Source: Cryobacterium breve (GTDB taxonomy: Bacteria > Actinomycetota > Actinomycetes > Actinomycetales > Microbacteriaceae). Taken from it: a stretch of DNA of 64,000 nucleotides. The position numbers and the translations under genes are program-made. The notes under the pieces were generated by a model, which searched no databases, was not told where the DNA came from, and saw only the letters and a program-made list of their open reading frames with translations. Below, in pieces: positions 35,104-43,739 of the stretch (position 1 is the stretch's first letter; the number at the start of each line of letters is the position of its first letter). The DNA lies in assembly GCF_004402375.1 (NCBI RefSeq), contig NZ_SOGJ01000028.1, positions 62,001 to 126,000 on the forward strand, given 5' to 3'.

Positions 35104-36363
35104 CTAGACGTCGACGGATGCCGTGACGGGCGGCGCGATCCGGCCGAGCCGGGCGAGCTGAGTGACGTGACCGGGCTCGAGCTCCTCCAGGGAGTTCACG
35201 CCGAGCAGCCGCATCGTGCGCGACACCTGCTCGGACAGGATTGAGACGGCCCGGTCGACGCCGGCCTCGCCGCCGGCCATCAGACCGTAGAGGTAGGCGC
35301 GGCCGATGAGGGTGAACCGGGCGCCGAGGGCGACGGACGCGACAATATCGGCACCGCTCATGATGCCCGTGTCCAGGTGCACCTCGTACTCGCGGCCCAC
35401 CTCGCGCACGACCTGCGGCAGTAGGTGGAACGGGATCGGGGCACGGTCGAGCTGGCGGCCCCCGTGGTTCGAGAGGATGATGCCGTCCACGCCGAGGTTG
35501 GCGAGGGTGCGCGCATCCGCCAGGCTCTGCACGCCCTTGACGACGATCTTGCCGGGCCATTGCGCCTTGATCCAGGCGAGGTCCTCAAAGGTGACGGTGG
35601 GGTCGAACATGGTGTCGAGCAGGTCGGCGACCGTGCCGCTCCAGCGATCGAGCGATGCGAAGGCGAGCGGCTCGGTGGTGAGGAAGTTGATCCACCACTC
35701 CGGCCGCGGCAGTGCGTTGATGACGGTTCCGGCGGTCAGGGCCGGCGGGATCGAGAAGCCGTTGCGCTTGTCGCGAAGACGGGCGCCGGCGACGGGCACA
35801 TCCACGGTCACCAGCAGGGTGTCGAAGCCGGCCTGTGCGGCCCGGTCGACCAGAGCCATCGACCGGTCACGGTCCTTCCACATGTACAGCTGGAACCAGT
35901 TGCGCCCGTGGGGGTTGGCGGCCTTGACGTCCTCGATCGATGTGGTGCCCATTGTCGACAGGGAGAAGGGGATGCCGGCCCGGGCGGCCACGTGGGCACC
36001 CGCGATCTCGCCCTCGGTCTGCATCATCCGGGTGAAGCCCGTCGGGGCGATGCCGAACGGCTGCGCCACGGGGGCTCCGAGCACGTCCCAGCCGGTCGAG
36101 ACGGTCGACACGTCCCGCAGGATCGACGGGTTGAACTCGATGTCCTCGAAGGCCTGGCGGGCGCGGCCCAGCGACAGCTCGGCCTCGGCAGCACCGTCGG
36201 TGTAGTCGAATGCGGCCTTCGGGGTGCGCCGCTTGGCGATGTTCCGCAGGTCGTAGATCGTGTGTGCGCTTTCGAGCCGGCGCTTCTTCGCGTTCAGCTC
36301 GGGGGTCTTGAAGTGCATCAGCGGGGCGAGGTCTTTGATCTTCGGGATGCGGCGTTGAACCAT
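35104..36363 (-). CDS. lldD: L-lactate dehydrogenase, FMN-dependent (LldD)
   Basis: 419 residues of the alpha-hydroxyacid oxidase family. [19 protein letters not shown] binds [28 protein letters not shown] and the catalytic His in [12 protein letters not shown] are all present, as is [17 protein letters not shown]. It oxidises L-lactate to pyruvate at the membrane and passes electrons to quinone. It is co-transcribed 18 bp after lldR. Confidence 0.92.
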   Translation of the reverse strand: MVQRRIPKIKDLAPLMHFKTPELNAKKRRLESAHTIYDLRNIAKRRTPKAAFDYTDGAAEAELSLGRARQAFEDIEFNPSILRDVSTVSTGWDVLGAPVAQPFGIAPTGFTRMMQTEGEIAGAHVAARAGIPFSLSTMGTTSIEDVKAANPHGRNWFQLYMWKDRDRSMALVDRAAQAGFDTLLVTVDVPVAGARLRDKRNGFSIPPALTAGTVINALPRPEWWINFLTTEPLAFASLDRWSGTVADLLDTMFDPTVTFEDLAWIKAQWPGKIVVKGVQSLADARTLANLGVDGIILSNHGGRQLDRAPIPFHLLPQVVREVGREYEVHLDTGIMSGADIVASVALGARFTLIGRAYLYGLMAGGEAGVDRAVSILSEQVSRTMRLLGVNSLEELEPGHVTQLARLGRIAPPVTASVDV

Positions 36364-36381
36364 TGGGATGTGTCCGTTCTT

Positions 36382-37170
36382 CTATCGGGCCACCGGCTGC
36401 CCGGAGGCATCCGTGTGGTGGGCGGCGAGGAGGTGGGTCTGGTGGGTTTCGGCGTAGTAGCCGGCGATGTGGTCGTGCACGAGGCTGCGGGCCGCCGGGG
36501 CGTCACCGGCCTCGATCGCGGCGACGATCGCGCGGTGTTCGGCCCTGAGCCGGATCGAGGTGTGCGCCCAGGAGGCGAGGCCGGTCGCGCCGGCCCTGGC
36601 GTAGCCCTCGATCGCGCTGCGGAGCCCGGCCATCGTGGCGGTGACGACCTGGTTTCCGGAGGCCTCCGCCAGGGCCAGGTGGAATTCGGCGTCAAGGGTC
36701 AGGAACTCCGCCTCGGTGAGTGTGGGGGACTCCATCGCGTCCAGCAGTTGCACGGGGGTCGACAGATTCGGACGCAGCGACACGGTGGCCACCATGGTCG
36801 AGTCGGCCTGCGCGGATGCCTCGGCAAGCTCGGTCACGACCGACGCCTCGAGCACGAGCCTGGTTTTGACCACGTCAGCGACGGGGAACCCATGGGCCGC
36901 CACCTGCAGGCGCATCAGCGCCGACATGCCGCCGCCAGGAAGGGCCACGATGATCGCACCCGCGCCGGGGCCCGATCCGGAGGAGGTGCGCAGCAGTCCG
37001 AGCACCTCGAGCACCCGGATGGCCTCGCGCACGCTGGAGCGTCCGACGCCCAGCTCGGCGGCGAGGGCACGTTCGGGTGGGAGGTGGTCGCCGGGTCGGA
37101 GCCGTCCGCTGAGCAGATCCAGCTCGATGCTCTGCAGCACGGTTTCCCAGGCGCGAAGCACAGCGCTCAC
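36382..37170 (-). CDS. lldR: FadR-type GntR regulator (probable LldR)
   Basis: 262 residues from GTG 37170, with AGGAGG 6 nt upstream. Winged helix LLSGRLRPGDHLPPERALAAELGVGRSSVREAIRVLEVLGL, then an FCD-type all-helical effector domain. It lies upstream of lldD in the same operon, and a perfect FadR-type palindrome lies 31 bp ahead of its start, so autoregulation and lactate response are likely. Confidence 0.92.
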   Translation of the reverse strand: MSAVLRAWETVLQSIELDLLSGRLRPGDHLPPERALAAELGVGRSSVREAIRVLEVLGLLRTSSGSGPGAGAIIVALPGGGMSALMRLQVAAHGFPVADVVKTRLVLEASVVTELAEASAQADSTMVATVSLRPNLSTPVQLLDAMESPTLTEAEFLTLDAEFHLALAEASGNQVVTATMAGLRSAIEGYARAGATGLASWAHTSIRLRAEHRAIVAAIEAGDAPAARSLVHDHIAGYYAETHQTHLLAAHHTDASGQPVAR

Positions 37171-37200
37171 GGTCTCCTCCTCGACATTGGGGTGGTGGGG

Positions 37201-37215
37201 TGTGGTCTGACCACA
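37201..37215. promoter_or_regulatory. LldR/FadR-type operator
   Basis: TGTGGTCTGACCACA is a perfect 7-bp inverted repeat and contains TGGTCTGACCA, the known TNGTNNNACNA class of FadR-family GntR sites. Confidence 0.75.
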
Positions 37216-37382
37216 TGCTACAGGGATGAAGCCTCGCGCGGGCGACGACGTGCACCTCGCAGCCCGATTCGAGTAGGCGCTGGTGCGGGTTGAACACCTC
37301 CAGCGTCTCGGTGGCGTCCCCGGTCTGAATGAAAATCTTGGGCAGGGCAGGCCGCCTCTCAGGGGCGGCGGCCGCCGGCGGG

Positions 37383-37778
37383 TCAGACGAAGAGCAGCAC
37401 GATGCCGAGCACACCGGACGCGGCGCCGATACCGAGCAGGATCAGTCCAGTGAGGCGCAGGGCCCGGCCCTCTGCCTCGGGGGTGTGCGTGCGGCACCGG
37501 GAGGGAGTGCGGAGGTTGAACCAGACCGGCACGTCCTCGCCGGGCGCGAGCCGGTGCGTCTCGTGCGTGTCGGCGGGACACTCGTGCACGTCTCCGTCAC
37601 GGTCGAACCAACGGATGACCGTGCCCGCCGGCGAGGAGGCGATGACGCCGTCCGTCAGCATCCAGCGGCCTTTCACGCCGCGCACGACCAGGCCGGCTGC
37701 GAAGAGGACTCCGCCGACGACGAGTCCGACCAGGGTCAGTACCTCGCTGAGAAGTGAGACCAGCGATAGAGCGTCCAT
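37383..37778 (-). CDS. DUF3592-like membrane protein
   Basis: 131 residues. Two membrane helices (LLSEVLTLVGLVVGGVLFAAGLVV near the start and TGLILLGIGAASGVLGIVLLFV at the end) flank a small beta-rich soluble part (GTVIRWFDRDGDVHECPAD, LAPGEDVPVWFNL), a layout like the DUF3592 family. GGAGAAAGGG precedes the ATG. Function unknown; it sits between lldR and the divergent transporter. Confidence 0.65.
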   Translation of the reverse strand: MDALSLVSLLSEVLTLVGLVVGGVLFAAGLVVRGVKGRWMLTDGVIASSPAGTVIRWFDRDGDVHECPADTHETHRLAPGEDVPVWFNLRTPSRCRTHTPEAEGRALRLTGLILLGIGAASGVLGIVLLFV

Positions 37779-37883
37779 GCCGGCCCTTTCTCCAGAGGTT
37801 CTAACGGTACCGGGCAAATCGTATCGTGCCCCGTGGCCGGGTGCCGCAACGGCGCCGATGCCCCCGATTCTGGGGGCAAGCGG

Positions 37884-37889
37884 TAAGGT
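37884..37889 (+). promoter_or_regulatory. -10 box for leaderless peptide transporter gene
   Basis: TAAGGT lies 6 nt before the ATG at 37896. Confidence 0.45.
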
Positions 37890-37895
37890 CAAGCA

Positions 37896-39362
37896 ATGTC
37901 CTCGGTTGTTGAACAAGCCCCTCCACGTGACGACCGAAGCTTCCTCGGCCAGCCCCGTTCCCTCGCCAATGTGTTCGGCGTGGAGATGTGGGAGCGCTTC
38001 TCCTTCTACGGGATGCAGGGCATCCTGCTGCTGTATTTGTACTACTCCGCGGCCGACGGCGGCCTCGGCATCCCGCAGGCCACCGCGGCCGGCATCGTGG
38101 GGGCGTACGGCGGCGGCGTCTACCTGTCGACCATCCTGGGCGCCTGGATCGCCGACCGCCTGCTGGGTTCCGAGCGGGTGCTGTTCTACAGCGCGATCGT
38201 GATCGCCGTGGGCCACCTGGCCCTGGCGTTGCTGCCGGGCGCCGCCGGGGTGGTGGCGGGGCTCATCCTGATCGCCATCGGCAGCGGCGGGCTCAAGGCC
38301 AACGCGACGAGCGTCGTGGGGGCGCTCTATGCCAAGGACGACCCTCGACTCGACGCGGGATTCTCCCTCTTCTACCTCGGGATCAACCTGGGCGCGTTCT
38401 TCGGGCCGGTCCTGACCGGGCTGCTGCAGACGACCCTCGGCTTCCACTACGGATTCGGCCTCGCGGCCGTGGGTATGGCGATCGGCCTGGTGCAGTACTC
38501 CTTCGGCCGCAAACGGCTGCCGGCGATCGTGCACGAGGTTCCGAACCCGCTGCCGGCCTCGCGTTACGCAGCGTACCTCTGGGCCATGATCGCGGCCATC
38601 GCCCTGATCGTGGTGCTGGTGCTGCTGGGCGGGATCACGGCATCCGGCCTCGTCACCATCGTGATCGCGCTGACTCTGGTGGCGACGGTCTCCTATTTCG
38701 TGGTGATCCTGCGCAACCGGCAGATCACCGCCATCGAACGCAAGCGCGTCTACGCCTTCATGCCCCTGTTCGTGGCCAGCGCCGCGTTCTGGTCCCTCTC
38801 CCAGCAGCAGTTCACGGTGGTCACCATCTACGCCGACGAGCGGCTCAACCGGGACGTGTTCGGGTGGGAGCTGCCCGTGTCGTGGGTGCAGTCGTTCAAC
38901 CCGGTCTTCATCATCTTGCTCTCCGGCGTTTTCGCCGCGCTGTGGACCGGCTGGGGTTCCCGTCAGCCGTCCACTCCGGTCAAGTTCGCAGCCGGCACCG
39001 CGCTGATGGGCGCCGCATTCCTCCTGTTCCTTCCGTTCGTCGACGGCGGCGCGAACTCGACTCCTCTGGTCGCGATGATCGTGATCCTCTTCGTGCTCAC
39101 GGTGGCGGAATTGATGATCGGCCCGGTTGGGCTGGCCGTCACGACGCGGCTGGCGCCCGAGCCGTTCAAGACCCAGATGGTCGCGCTGTTCTTCCTCTCG
39201 ATCGCTTTGGGCAGCGCGATGTCCGGCTGGCTCGCCGAGTGGTACACCACGGTGCCGGAGACGGTCTACTTCAGCGTCATCGGCGGAGTCGCGATCGTGC
39301 TCGGCCTGCTGCTCGCGCTGATCGCCCGCCCGATCCTGCGGCTGATGAACGGCGTGCGCTGA
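37896..39362 (+). CDS. Proton-dependent oligopeptide transporter (POT/PTR2 family)
   Basis: 488 residues, about 12-14 membrane helices. FGVEMWERFSFYGMQGILLLYLYY is the POT-family helix-1 signature (ExxERFxYYG class), and GGLKANATSVVGALY with FSLFYLGINLGAFFGP are the other family motifs. It should import di- and tripeptides with protons. A single-gene transcription unit. Confidence 0.93.
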   Translation: MSSVVEQAPPRDDRSFLGQPRSLANVFGVEMWERFSFYGMQGILLLYLYYSAADGGLGIPQATAAGIVGAYGGGVYLSTILGAWIADRLLGSERVLFYSAIVIAVGHLALALLPGAAGVVAGLILIAIGSGGLKANATSVVGALYAKDDPRLDAGFSLFYLGINLGAFFGPVLTGLLQTTLGFHYGFGLAAVGMAIGLVQYSFGRKRLPAIVHEVPNPLPASRYAAYLWAMIAAIALIVVLVLLGGITASGLVTIVIALTLVATVSYFVVILRNRQITAIERKRVYAFMPLFVASAAFWSLSQQQFTVVTIYADERLNRDVFGWELPVSWVQSFNPVFIILLSGVFAALWTGWGSRQPSTPVKFAAGTALMGAAFLLFLPFVDGGANSTPLVAMIVILFVLTVAELMIGPVGLAVTTRLAPEPFKTQMVALFFLSIALGSAMSGWLAEWYTTVPETVYFSVIGGVAIVLGLLLALIARPILRLMNGVR

Positions 39363-39512
39363 CCGACCTCCGGCGAACCGACGGGCAGGGGCCGGCATCC
39401 GGTGAACCGACGGCGGTGAGGGGTGCGCGAATGGGCGGAGTCGAATACGAACATTAGAGATCTCCTGCCGCCGCCAACGGCTGCCGTTCCGCCGGTCCGG
39501 ATGATCAGCAGG

Positions 39513-40835
39513 CTAGCGGGTGGCCGTGGCCTCGACTATGGCGATCTCGCGGGTGGCCGTCTCGGCGTCTCGGCCGTCGCCGTCGTGGTGCACCCGTATC
39601 CGGGGAGACACGCCCCGGCGGATCCTCACCCGCAGGCTCCGGTACCGCACCATCCAGAACAGCACCGCCGCGGCCGCCAGGATGCCCGAGAGCGCTGCGA
39701 CGCCGAGGGCCCAGCGCGGGCCGAACTGGTCGGCCACCCAGCCGACCAGAGGCGCCCCGAGCGGAGTGCCGCCGGCGAAGATCGCCATGTAGAGCGCCAT
39801 TACGCGGCCGCGCATGGCCGGCCGCGTGGTGGTCTGCACATACGCGTTCGCGGTGGTCATCAGGGTCAGCGATGACAGGCCCACGAGGGTCAGGGAGATG
39901 GCGAACGTCACGTAGTTGGGCATCACGGCAGCCAGGGCGCAGGAGAGCCCGAACACGAAAGACCCGGCCACGACGAGCCGGAGTCGCGGTCGGCTGCGCC
40001 GGGCGCTGAGCAGGGCTCCCGCCACGGAGCCGATCGCCATGATCGAGCTGAGCAGGCCGAATTCACTGGCGCCCATACCGAACTCGACGGTCGCCATGGT
40101 CGCCGTGAAGATCGCGAAGTTGAACCCGAAAGTGCCCACCAGGAAGACTGTGATCAGCACGACGACGATGTCGGGTCGGTGGGAGACATAGCGGAAACCG
40201 GCCAGCAACTGGCCGCGCTCTCGGGGGGCGCGTGGCTGCCGGCGCAGTTGCGCGGTGCGCAGCAGCGTCATCGCGAACACCGTGGCGGCGAAGGTCACGG
40301 CGTTGATCATGAACACCCAACCGGCACCCACGGCCACCGTCAATAGGCCGGCGGCGGCGGGGCCGAAGAGGCGGGCGCCGTTGAATGAAGCGGAGTTGAG
40401 TGCCACGGCGTTCGAGAGGTTGTCGTCGGAGACCAGCTCCGACACGAAAGTCTGGCGGGCCGGCGCGTCGATGGCCGCCACGATGCCGAGCCCGAGGGCG
40501 AAGAGGTAGACGTGCCACAGCTCGACCACTCCGGTGACCGTGATCAGACCCAGCCCGAGCGCCAGCAGTCCCATCACGCTCTGGGTCAGGATGAGCAGCC
40601 GGCGCCGGTCGAACCGGTCGGCGATCAGGCCCGACCACGGCATCAGCACAAGCTGGGGCCCAAACTGCAGCGCCATCACGATGCCCACTGCCGTGGCGTT
40701 GTGGTCGGTCAGTTCCGTCAGAACGATCCAGTCCTGGGCGGTGCGCTGCATCCACGTTCCGATGTTCGACACCAGAGCGCCCGCGAACCAGATTCGATAG
40801 TTCGGGACGCTCAGGGAGCGGAACATGGTACTCAA
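39513..40835 (-). CDS. MFS transporter (DHA3-like)
   Basis: 440 residues with 12 predicted helices. It begins FRSLSVPNYRIWFAGALVSNIGTWMQRTAQDW, typical of MFS_3/EntS-like exporters, and the loop-2 motif GLIADRFDRRRLLI is present. The C-terminal 30 residues are Arg-rich. It overlaps the MarR gene by four bases and is probably the target of that regulator; the substrate may be a drug or a siderophore. Confidence 0.88.
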   Translation of the reverse strand: MSTMFRSLSVPNYRIWFAGALVSNIGTWMQRTAQDWIVLTELTDHNATAVGIVMALQFGPQLVLMPWSGLIADRFDRRRLLILTQSVMGLLALGLGLITVTGVVELWHVYLFALGLGIVAAIDAPARQTFVSELVSDDNLSNAVALNSASFNGARLFGPAAAGLLTVAVGAGWVFMINAVTFAATVFAMTLLRTAQLRRQPRAPRERGQLLAGFRYVSHRPDIVVVLITVFLVGTFGFNFAIFTATMATVEFGMGASEFGLLSSIMAIGSVAGALLSARRSRPRLRLVVAGSFVFGLSCALAAVMPNYVTFAISLTLVGLSSLTLMTTANAYVQTTTRPAMRGRVMALYMAIFAGGTPLGAPLVGWVADQFGPRWALGVAALSGILAAAAVLFWMVRYRSLRVRIRRGVSPRIRVHHDGDGRDAETATREIAIVEATATR

Positions 40836-41308
40836 CTGTTGGCGAGCTCCTTCATGATGTCGACGGCCTCGGTGAGCACCCGGCGCTGATCGGGGGTCAG
40901 TTTCACGATGCGCTGGGCGAGCCAGGCATCCCGGCGCTTGCGGGTCTCCCGCATCAGACTGCGCCCCTGGTCGGTCACCGTGAGCACCACCTTGCGACCG
41001 TCGTCAACCGAGCCGGCCCGGTTGACGAGGCCCGCCTCGACCAGCGCGTTGACCGTCCGATTCATCGACGGTGGAGTGACCCGCTCATGCTCGCTGAGCT
41101 CGCGGAGGGTGAAGGGACCCTGGAAGAAAATGGTGCCGAGGGCCGAGAATTGGCTGCTGCTCAGTTCGTTGTCGGCCTTCTCCTGCCGCAGGCGCCGGGC
41201 CAGGCGGCCGTTGGCCAGCCTGAAGTCGTGGCTCAACTCGGCAACCGTCGTGCGCCGATCGCCGGTTGGGGCTGCATCTGACGTGAGAGCTGACGGTGAA
41301 GATTCCAT
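40832..41308 (-). CDS. MarR-family transcriptional regulator
   Basis: 158 residues with the MarR winged helix LSSSQFSALGTIFFQGPFTLRELSEHERVTPPSMNRTVNALVEAGLVNR and the wing DGRKVVLTVTDQGR. It heads a two-gene operon with the downstream MFS exporter (ATGA overlap). A CTTAGC/GCTAAG palindrome lies just upstream of its start, so it probably represses its own operon. A TAGGGT box 8 nt before the ATG could be the -10. Confidence 0.92.
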   Translation of the reverse strand: MESSPSALTSDAAPTGDRRTTVAELSHDFRLANGRLARRLRQEKADNELSSSQFSALGTIFFQGPFTLRELSEHERVTPPSMNRTVNALVEAGLVNRAGSVDDGRKVVLTVTDQGRSLMRETRKRRDAWLAQRIVKLTPDQRRVLTEAVDIMKELANS

Positions 41309-41326
41309 GGGTACACACCCTAACCA

Positions 41327-41341
41327 CTTAGCCTTGCTAAG
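41327..41341. promoter_or_regulatory. Candidate MarR operator
   Basis: CTTAGCCTTGCTAAG: a perfect 6-bp inverted repeat with a 3-bp spacer, 18 bp upstream of the MarR start and next to the -10-like TAGGGT (41317-41322). Confidence 0.55.
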
Positions 41342-41427
41342 TATTCCCTGTTCGCAGCCTAGTTCAGGTTGGCTGCAATGGACTGCAACCAGCAGACGAG
41401 CAGGACGAGTACTGCCAGACTGGCCCC

Positions 41428-42279
41428 GTGCCTACTTACACGGATGACTTCGGCGTCTCGATCACGTATTTCACCTGGGCCGTCGATCGCCCTCGGGCCA
41501 TCGTCCAGATCGCCCACGGGGTCGGTGAGCATGCGCAGCGCTACGCGGAACTCGCCGCCCGCCTGAACGCCGCCGGCTACTCCGTCTACGCCGACGATCA
41601 CCGTGGCCACGGTCACACCGGCGTTCACCAGTACGACGGCGACCTGACCTGCCTCGGCCGTCTCGGCCCGGGAGGCCTGCGCGCGGCCGTCGCCGGGGTG
41701 CACCAGCTGAGCGGGATCATCCGTGCCGCCCACCCTGACCTGCCGCTCGTGCTCCTCGGGCACAGCTGGGGGTCGTTCATGGTGCAGATGATCGTCAATG
41801 CGCACGCCGCGGACTACGACGCGGTCGTGCTCAGTGGAACGGCCTACCGGATGCCCGGCTACCTCGACAGCGGCGACCTGAACCGCCGGCACAAGCACCT
41901 GGGTGACACCGGGGTGGAGTGGCTCAGCCGCGACCCTGAGGTGGCTCGCGCCTTCATCGCCGACCCGCTCACGACCACGACCCCGCTGGCGAAGCTGTTC
42001 GGGCTGCGCGAGGCAGCGCGCCTCCTCGGCAGGCCGAGCCGCGGCCTGCCGCCGGACCTGCCGCTGCTGATCCTGGTCGGCGGCGACGACATCGTGGGCG
42101 GGGAGCGCAGCGTTCGCAGGCTGGTTCGGGCCTATTCCGGGCGGTCGGGGCTCAAGGACATCCGTGTCATCGTCTACCCGGGCGCCCGGCACGAGGTGTT
42201 CAACGAGACGAACCGTGCGGACGTCTTCGACGACCTGATCGGGTGGCTAGGCGAGCGATATGCCGTGCGCGCCGATTAG
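41428..42279 (+). CDS. Alpha/beta hydrolase, monoacylglycerol lipase-like
   Basis: 283 residues from a GTG at 41428, with CAGACT 6 nt upstream. IAHGVGEHAQRYAELAARLNAAGYSVYADDHRGHG and the nucleophile Ser in VLLGHSWGSFMVQ are those of the serine-aminopeptidase_S33/monoglyceride-lipase type; the late ILVGGDDIVGGERS and YPGARHEVFNE supply the acid and His. No signal peptide. The stop codon TAG also forms the first three bases of the next promoter box. Confidence 0.87.
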   Translation: MPTYTDDFGVSITYFTWAVDRPRAIVQIAHGVGEHAQRYAELAARLNAAGYSVYADDHRGHGHTGVHQYDGDLTCLGRLGPGGLRAAVAGVHQLSGIIRAAHPDLPLVLLGHSWGSFMVQMIVNAHAADYDAVVLSGTAYRMPGYLDSGDLNRRHKHLGDTGVEWLSRDPEVARAFIADPLTTTTPLAKLFGLREAARLLGRPSRGLPPDLPLLILVGGDDIVGGERSVRRLVRAYSGRSGLKDIRVIVYPGARHEVFNETNRADVFDDLIGWLGERYAVRAD

Positions 42280-42282
42280 GCT
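42277..42282 (+). promoter_or_regulatory. -10 box for leaderless lplA-like gene
   Basis: TAGGCT lies 6 nt before the ATG at 42289 and overlaps the previous gene's stop codon. Confidence 0.55.
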
Positions 42283-42288
42283 GGCGTC

Positions 42289-43338
42289 ATGCACGGTGAA
42301 TATAAGGTTCCAGGCGGCAAACTCGTCGTCGTCGATCTCGACGTCGTCGACAACGCGATCGTCAACTTCAGACTGGCCGGTGACTTCTTCCTCGAGCCCG
42401 ACAGCGCGCTCGGCGACATCAATGCGGCCGTGAACGGACTGCCCGCCGACAGCGACGCCGTGAGCATCGCCGCCGCCGTGCGTGCCGCGCTTCCGGCGCA
42501 GGCCACCCTGCTCGGGTTCTCACCCGAGTCGGTCGCGGTGGCCGTCCGACGCTCGCTCGCTCGCGCCAGCGGCTGGCGGGACTACGAATGGCAGCTGATC
42601 CACACCAAGGCGGTCGCCCCCGTCATGCAGATGGCGCTCGACGAGGTTCTCGCGATCGAGGTCGGCGAGGGGCGCCGTAGTCCGACGCTCCGGATCTGGG
42701 AATGGACGGAACCGGCAGTGGTGATCGGCAGCTTCCAGTCCCTCAAGAACGAGGTCGACGCGGAGCAGGCCGCCAAGCACGGTTTCACCGTCGTGCGCCG
42801 GATCAGCGGCGGCGGTGCCATGTTCATGGAGGCCGGCTCGGTCATCACCTATTCCATCTATGCGCCGACGGACCTCGTGCAGGGCATGACGTTCGCCGAT
42901 TCCTACGCCTTTCTCGACGAGTGGGTGCTCACTGCCCTCAAATCGCTGGGCATCGACGCGTACTACCAGCCGCTGAACGACATCACGAGCCCCAAGGGCA
43001 AGATCGGCGGCGCCGCCCAGAAGCGCCTCGGCAGTGGTGCCGTGCTGCACCACGTCACCATGAGCTACGACATGGACGGCGACAAGATGGTGCAGGTGCT
43101 CCGCATCGGCCGCGAGAAACTCAGTGACAAGGGCATCACGAGCGCCGCAAAGCGCGTCGACCCGCTGCGCAGCCAGACCGGCCTCAGCCGGGACGCGATC
43201 ATCGACCGAATGAAGACCACCTTCACCGGGCTGTACGGCGCGGTCACGGGCGAGATCACCGAAGCGGAATACGCCCGGGCCGCCGAACTGGTCGAGACCA
43301 AATTCAGCACCGAGGAGTGGATCGGCCGGGTCCCCTAG
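42289..43338 (+). CDS. lplA: Lipoate-protein ligase, with accessory domain placed at the N terminus
   Basis: 349 residues. Residues 1 to about 90 (KVPGGKLVVVDLDVVDNAI, LAGDFFLEPDSALGDIN) resemble the bacterial lipoate-ligase C-terminal accessory domain; the catalytic BPL/LplA domain follows (GSFQSLKNEVDAEQAA, VRRISGGGAMFMEAGSVITYS, conserved Lys in SPKGKIGGAAQKR). So the domain order is reversed from E. coli LplA. It should attach lipoate to E2 and GcvH proteins. The gene is leaderless-type and stands alone on this strand. Confidence 0.87.
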   Translation: MHGEYKVPGGKLVVVDLDVVDNAIVNFRLAGDFFLEPDSALGDINAAVNGLPADSDAVSIAAAVRAALPAQATLLGFSPESVAVAVRRSLARASGWRDYEWQLIHTKAVAPVMQMALDEVLAIEVGEGRRSPTLRIWEWTEPAVVIGSFQSLKNEVDAEQAAKHGFTVVRRISGGGAMFMEAGSVITYSIYAPTDLVQGMTFADSYAFLDEWVLTALKSLGIDAYYQPLNDITSPKGKIGGAAQKRLGSGAVLHHVTMSYDMDGDKMVQVLRIGREKLSDKGITSAAKRVDPLRSQTGLSRDAIIDRMKTTFTGLYGAVTGEITEAEYARAAELVETKFSTEEWIGRVP

Positions 43339-43348
43339 GCGCGGGTGG

Positions 43349-43705
43349 CTATCTTCCGCGCGTCAGCAGATCCTGGTACTCGGCGTGCAGGTCGATCCAG
43401 CGCACGACGTAGGGGCACACCGGCACGACGGTGAGCGTGGTGCGGGTGCGCACGTCGTCGAGCGCCTGCTCGACCAGGATGCCCGCCAACCCTTCGCCCC
43501 GGTGCGTCGGGTCCACCTCGACATGCGTGAACAGCACTTCCTGGCCGGCGACCTCGTAGTCGGCGAAACCCACGGTGGTACCGGCGAGCTCCAGCGTGTA
43601 CCGGGCGAGGGCGGGTTCGTGGCGGAACTCGACCGAGCTCGATTCCTCGGTGGTCGTCTCGGTCGATTCCGTGGTGGATTCCGGGGCCGCAGCGTCTGTT
43701 GTCAT
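43349..43705 (-). CDS. GNAT-type N-acetyltransferase (NATD1-like)
   Basis: 118 residues. The start at 43705 has GAGGGG before it. After an acidic Ser/Thr/Glu-rich N terminus, FRHEPALARYTLELAGTTVGFADYEV and FTHVEVDPTHRGEGLAGILVEQAL (acetyl-CoA binding loop R-G-x-G-L) and CPYVVRWI at the end match the compact NATD1 group of GNAT enzymes. Substrate unknown. It is convergent with lplA and 34 bp from the divergent methyltransferase start. Confidence 0.87.
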   Translation of the reverse strand: MTTDAAAPESTTESTETTTEESSSVEFRHEPALARYTLELAGTTVGFADYEVAGQEVLFTHVEVDPTHRGEGLAGILVEQALDDVRTRTTLTVVPVCPYVVRWIDLHAEYQDLLTRGR

Positions 43706-43739
43706 CCCCTCAGCGTAGGGTGCCTGACACAATGAGGGA

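Noticed and set aside
37383..39398. 671-codon minus-strand frame over the POT transporter
   Set aside because: It is the His/Asp/Arg-rich complement of the POT gene. Only 37383-37778 makes a plausible protein with its own ribosome-binding site.
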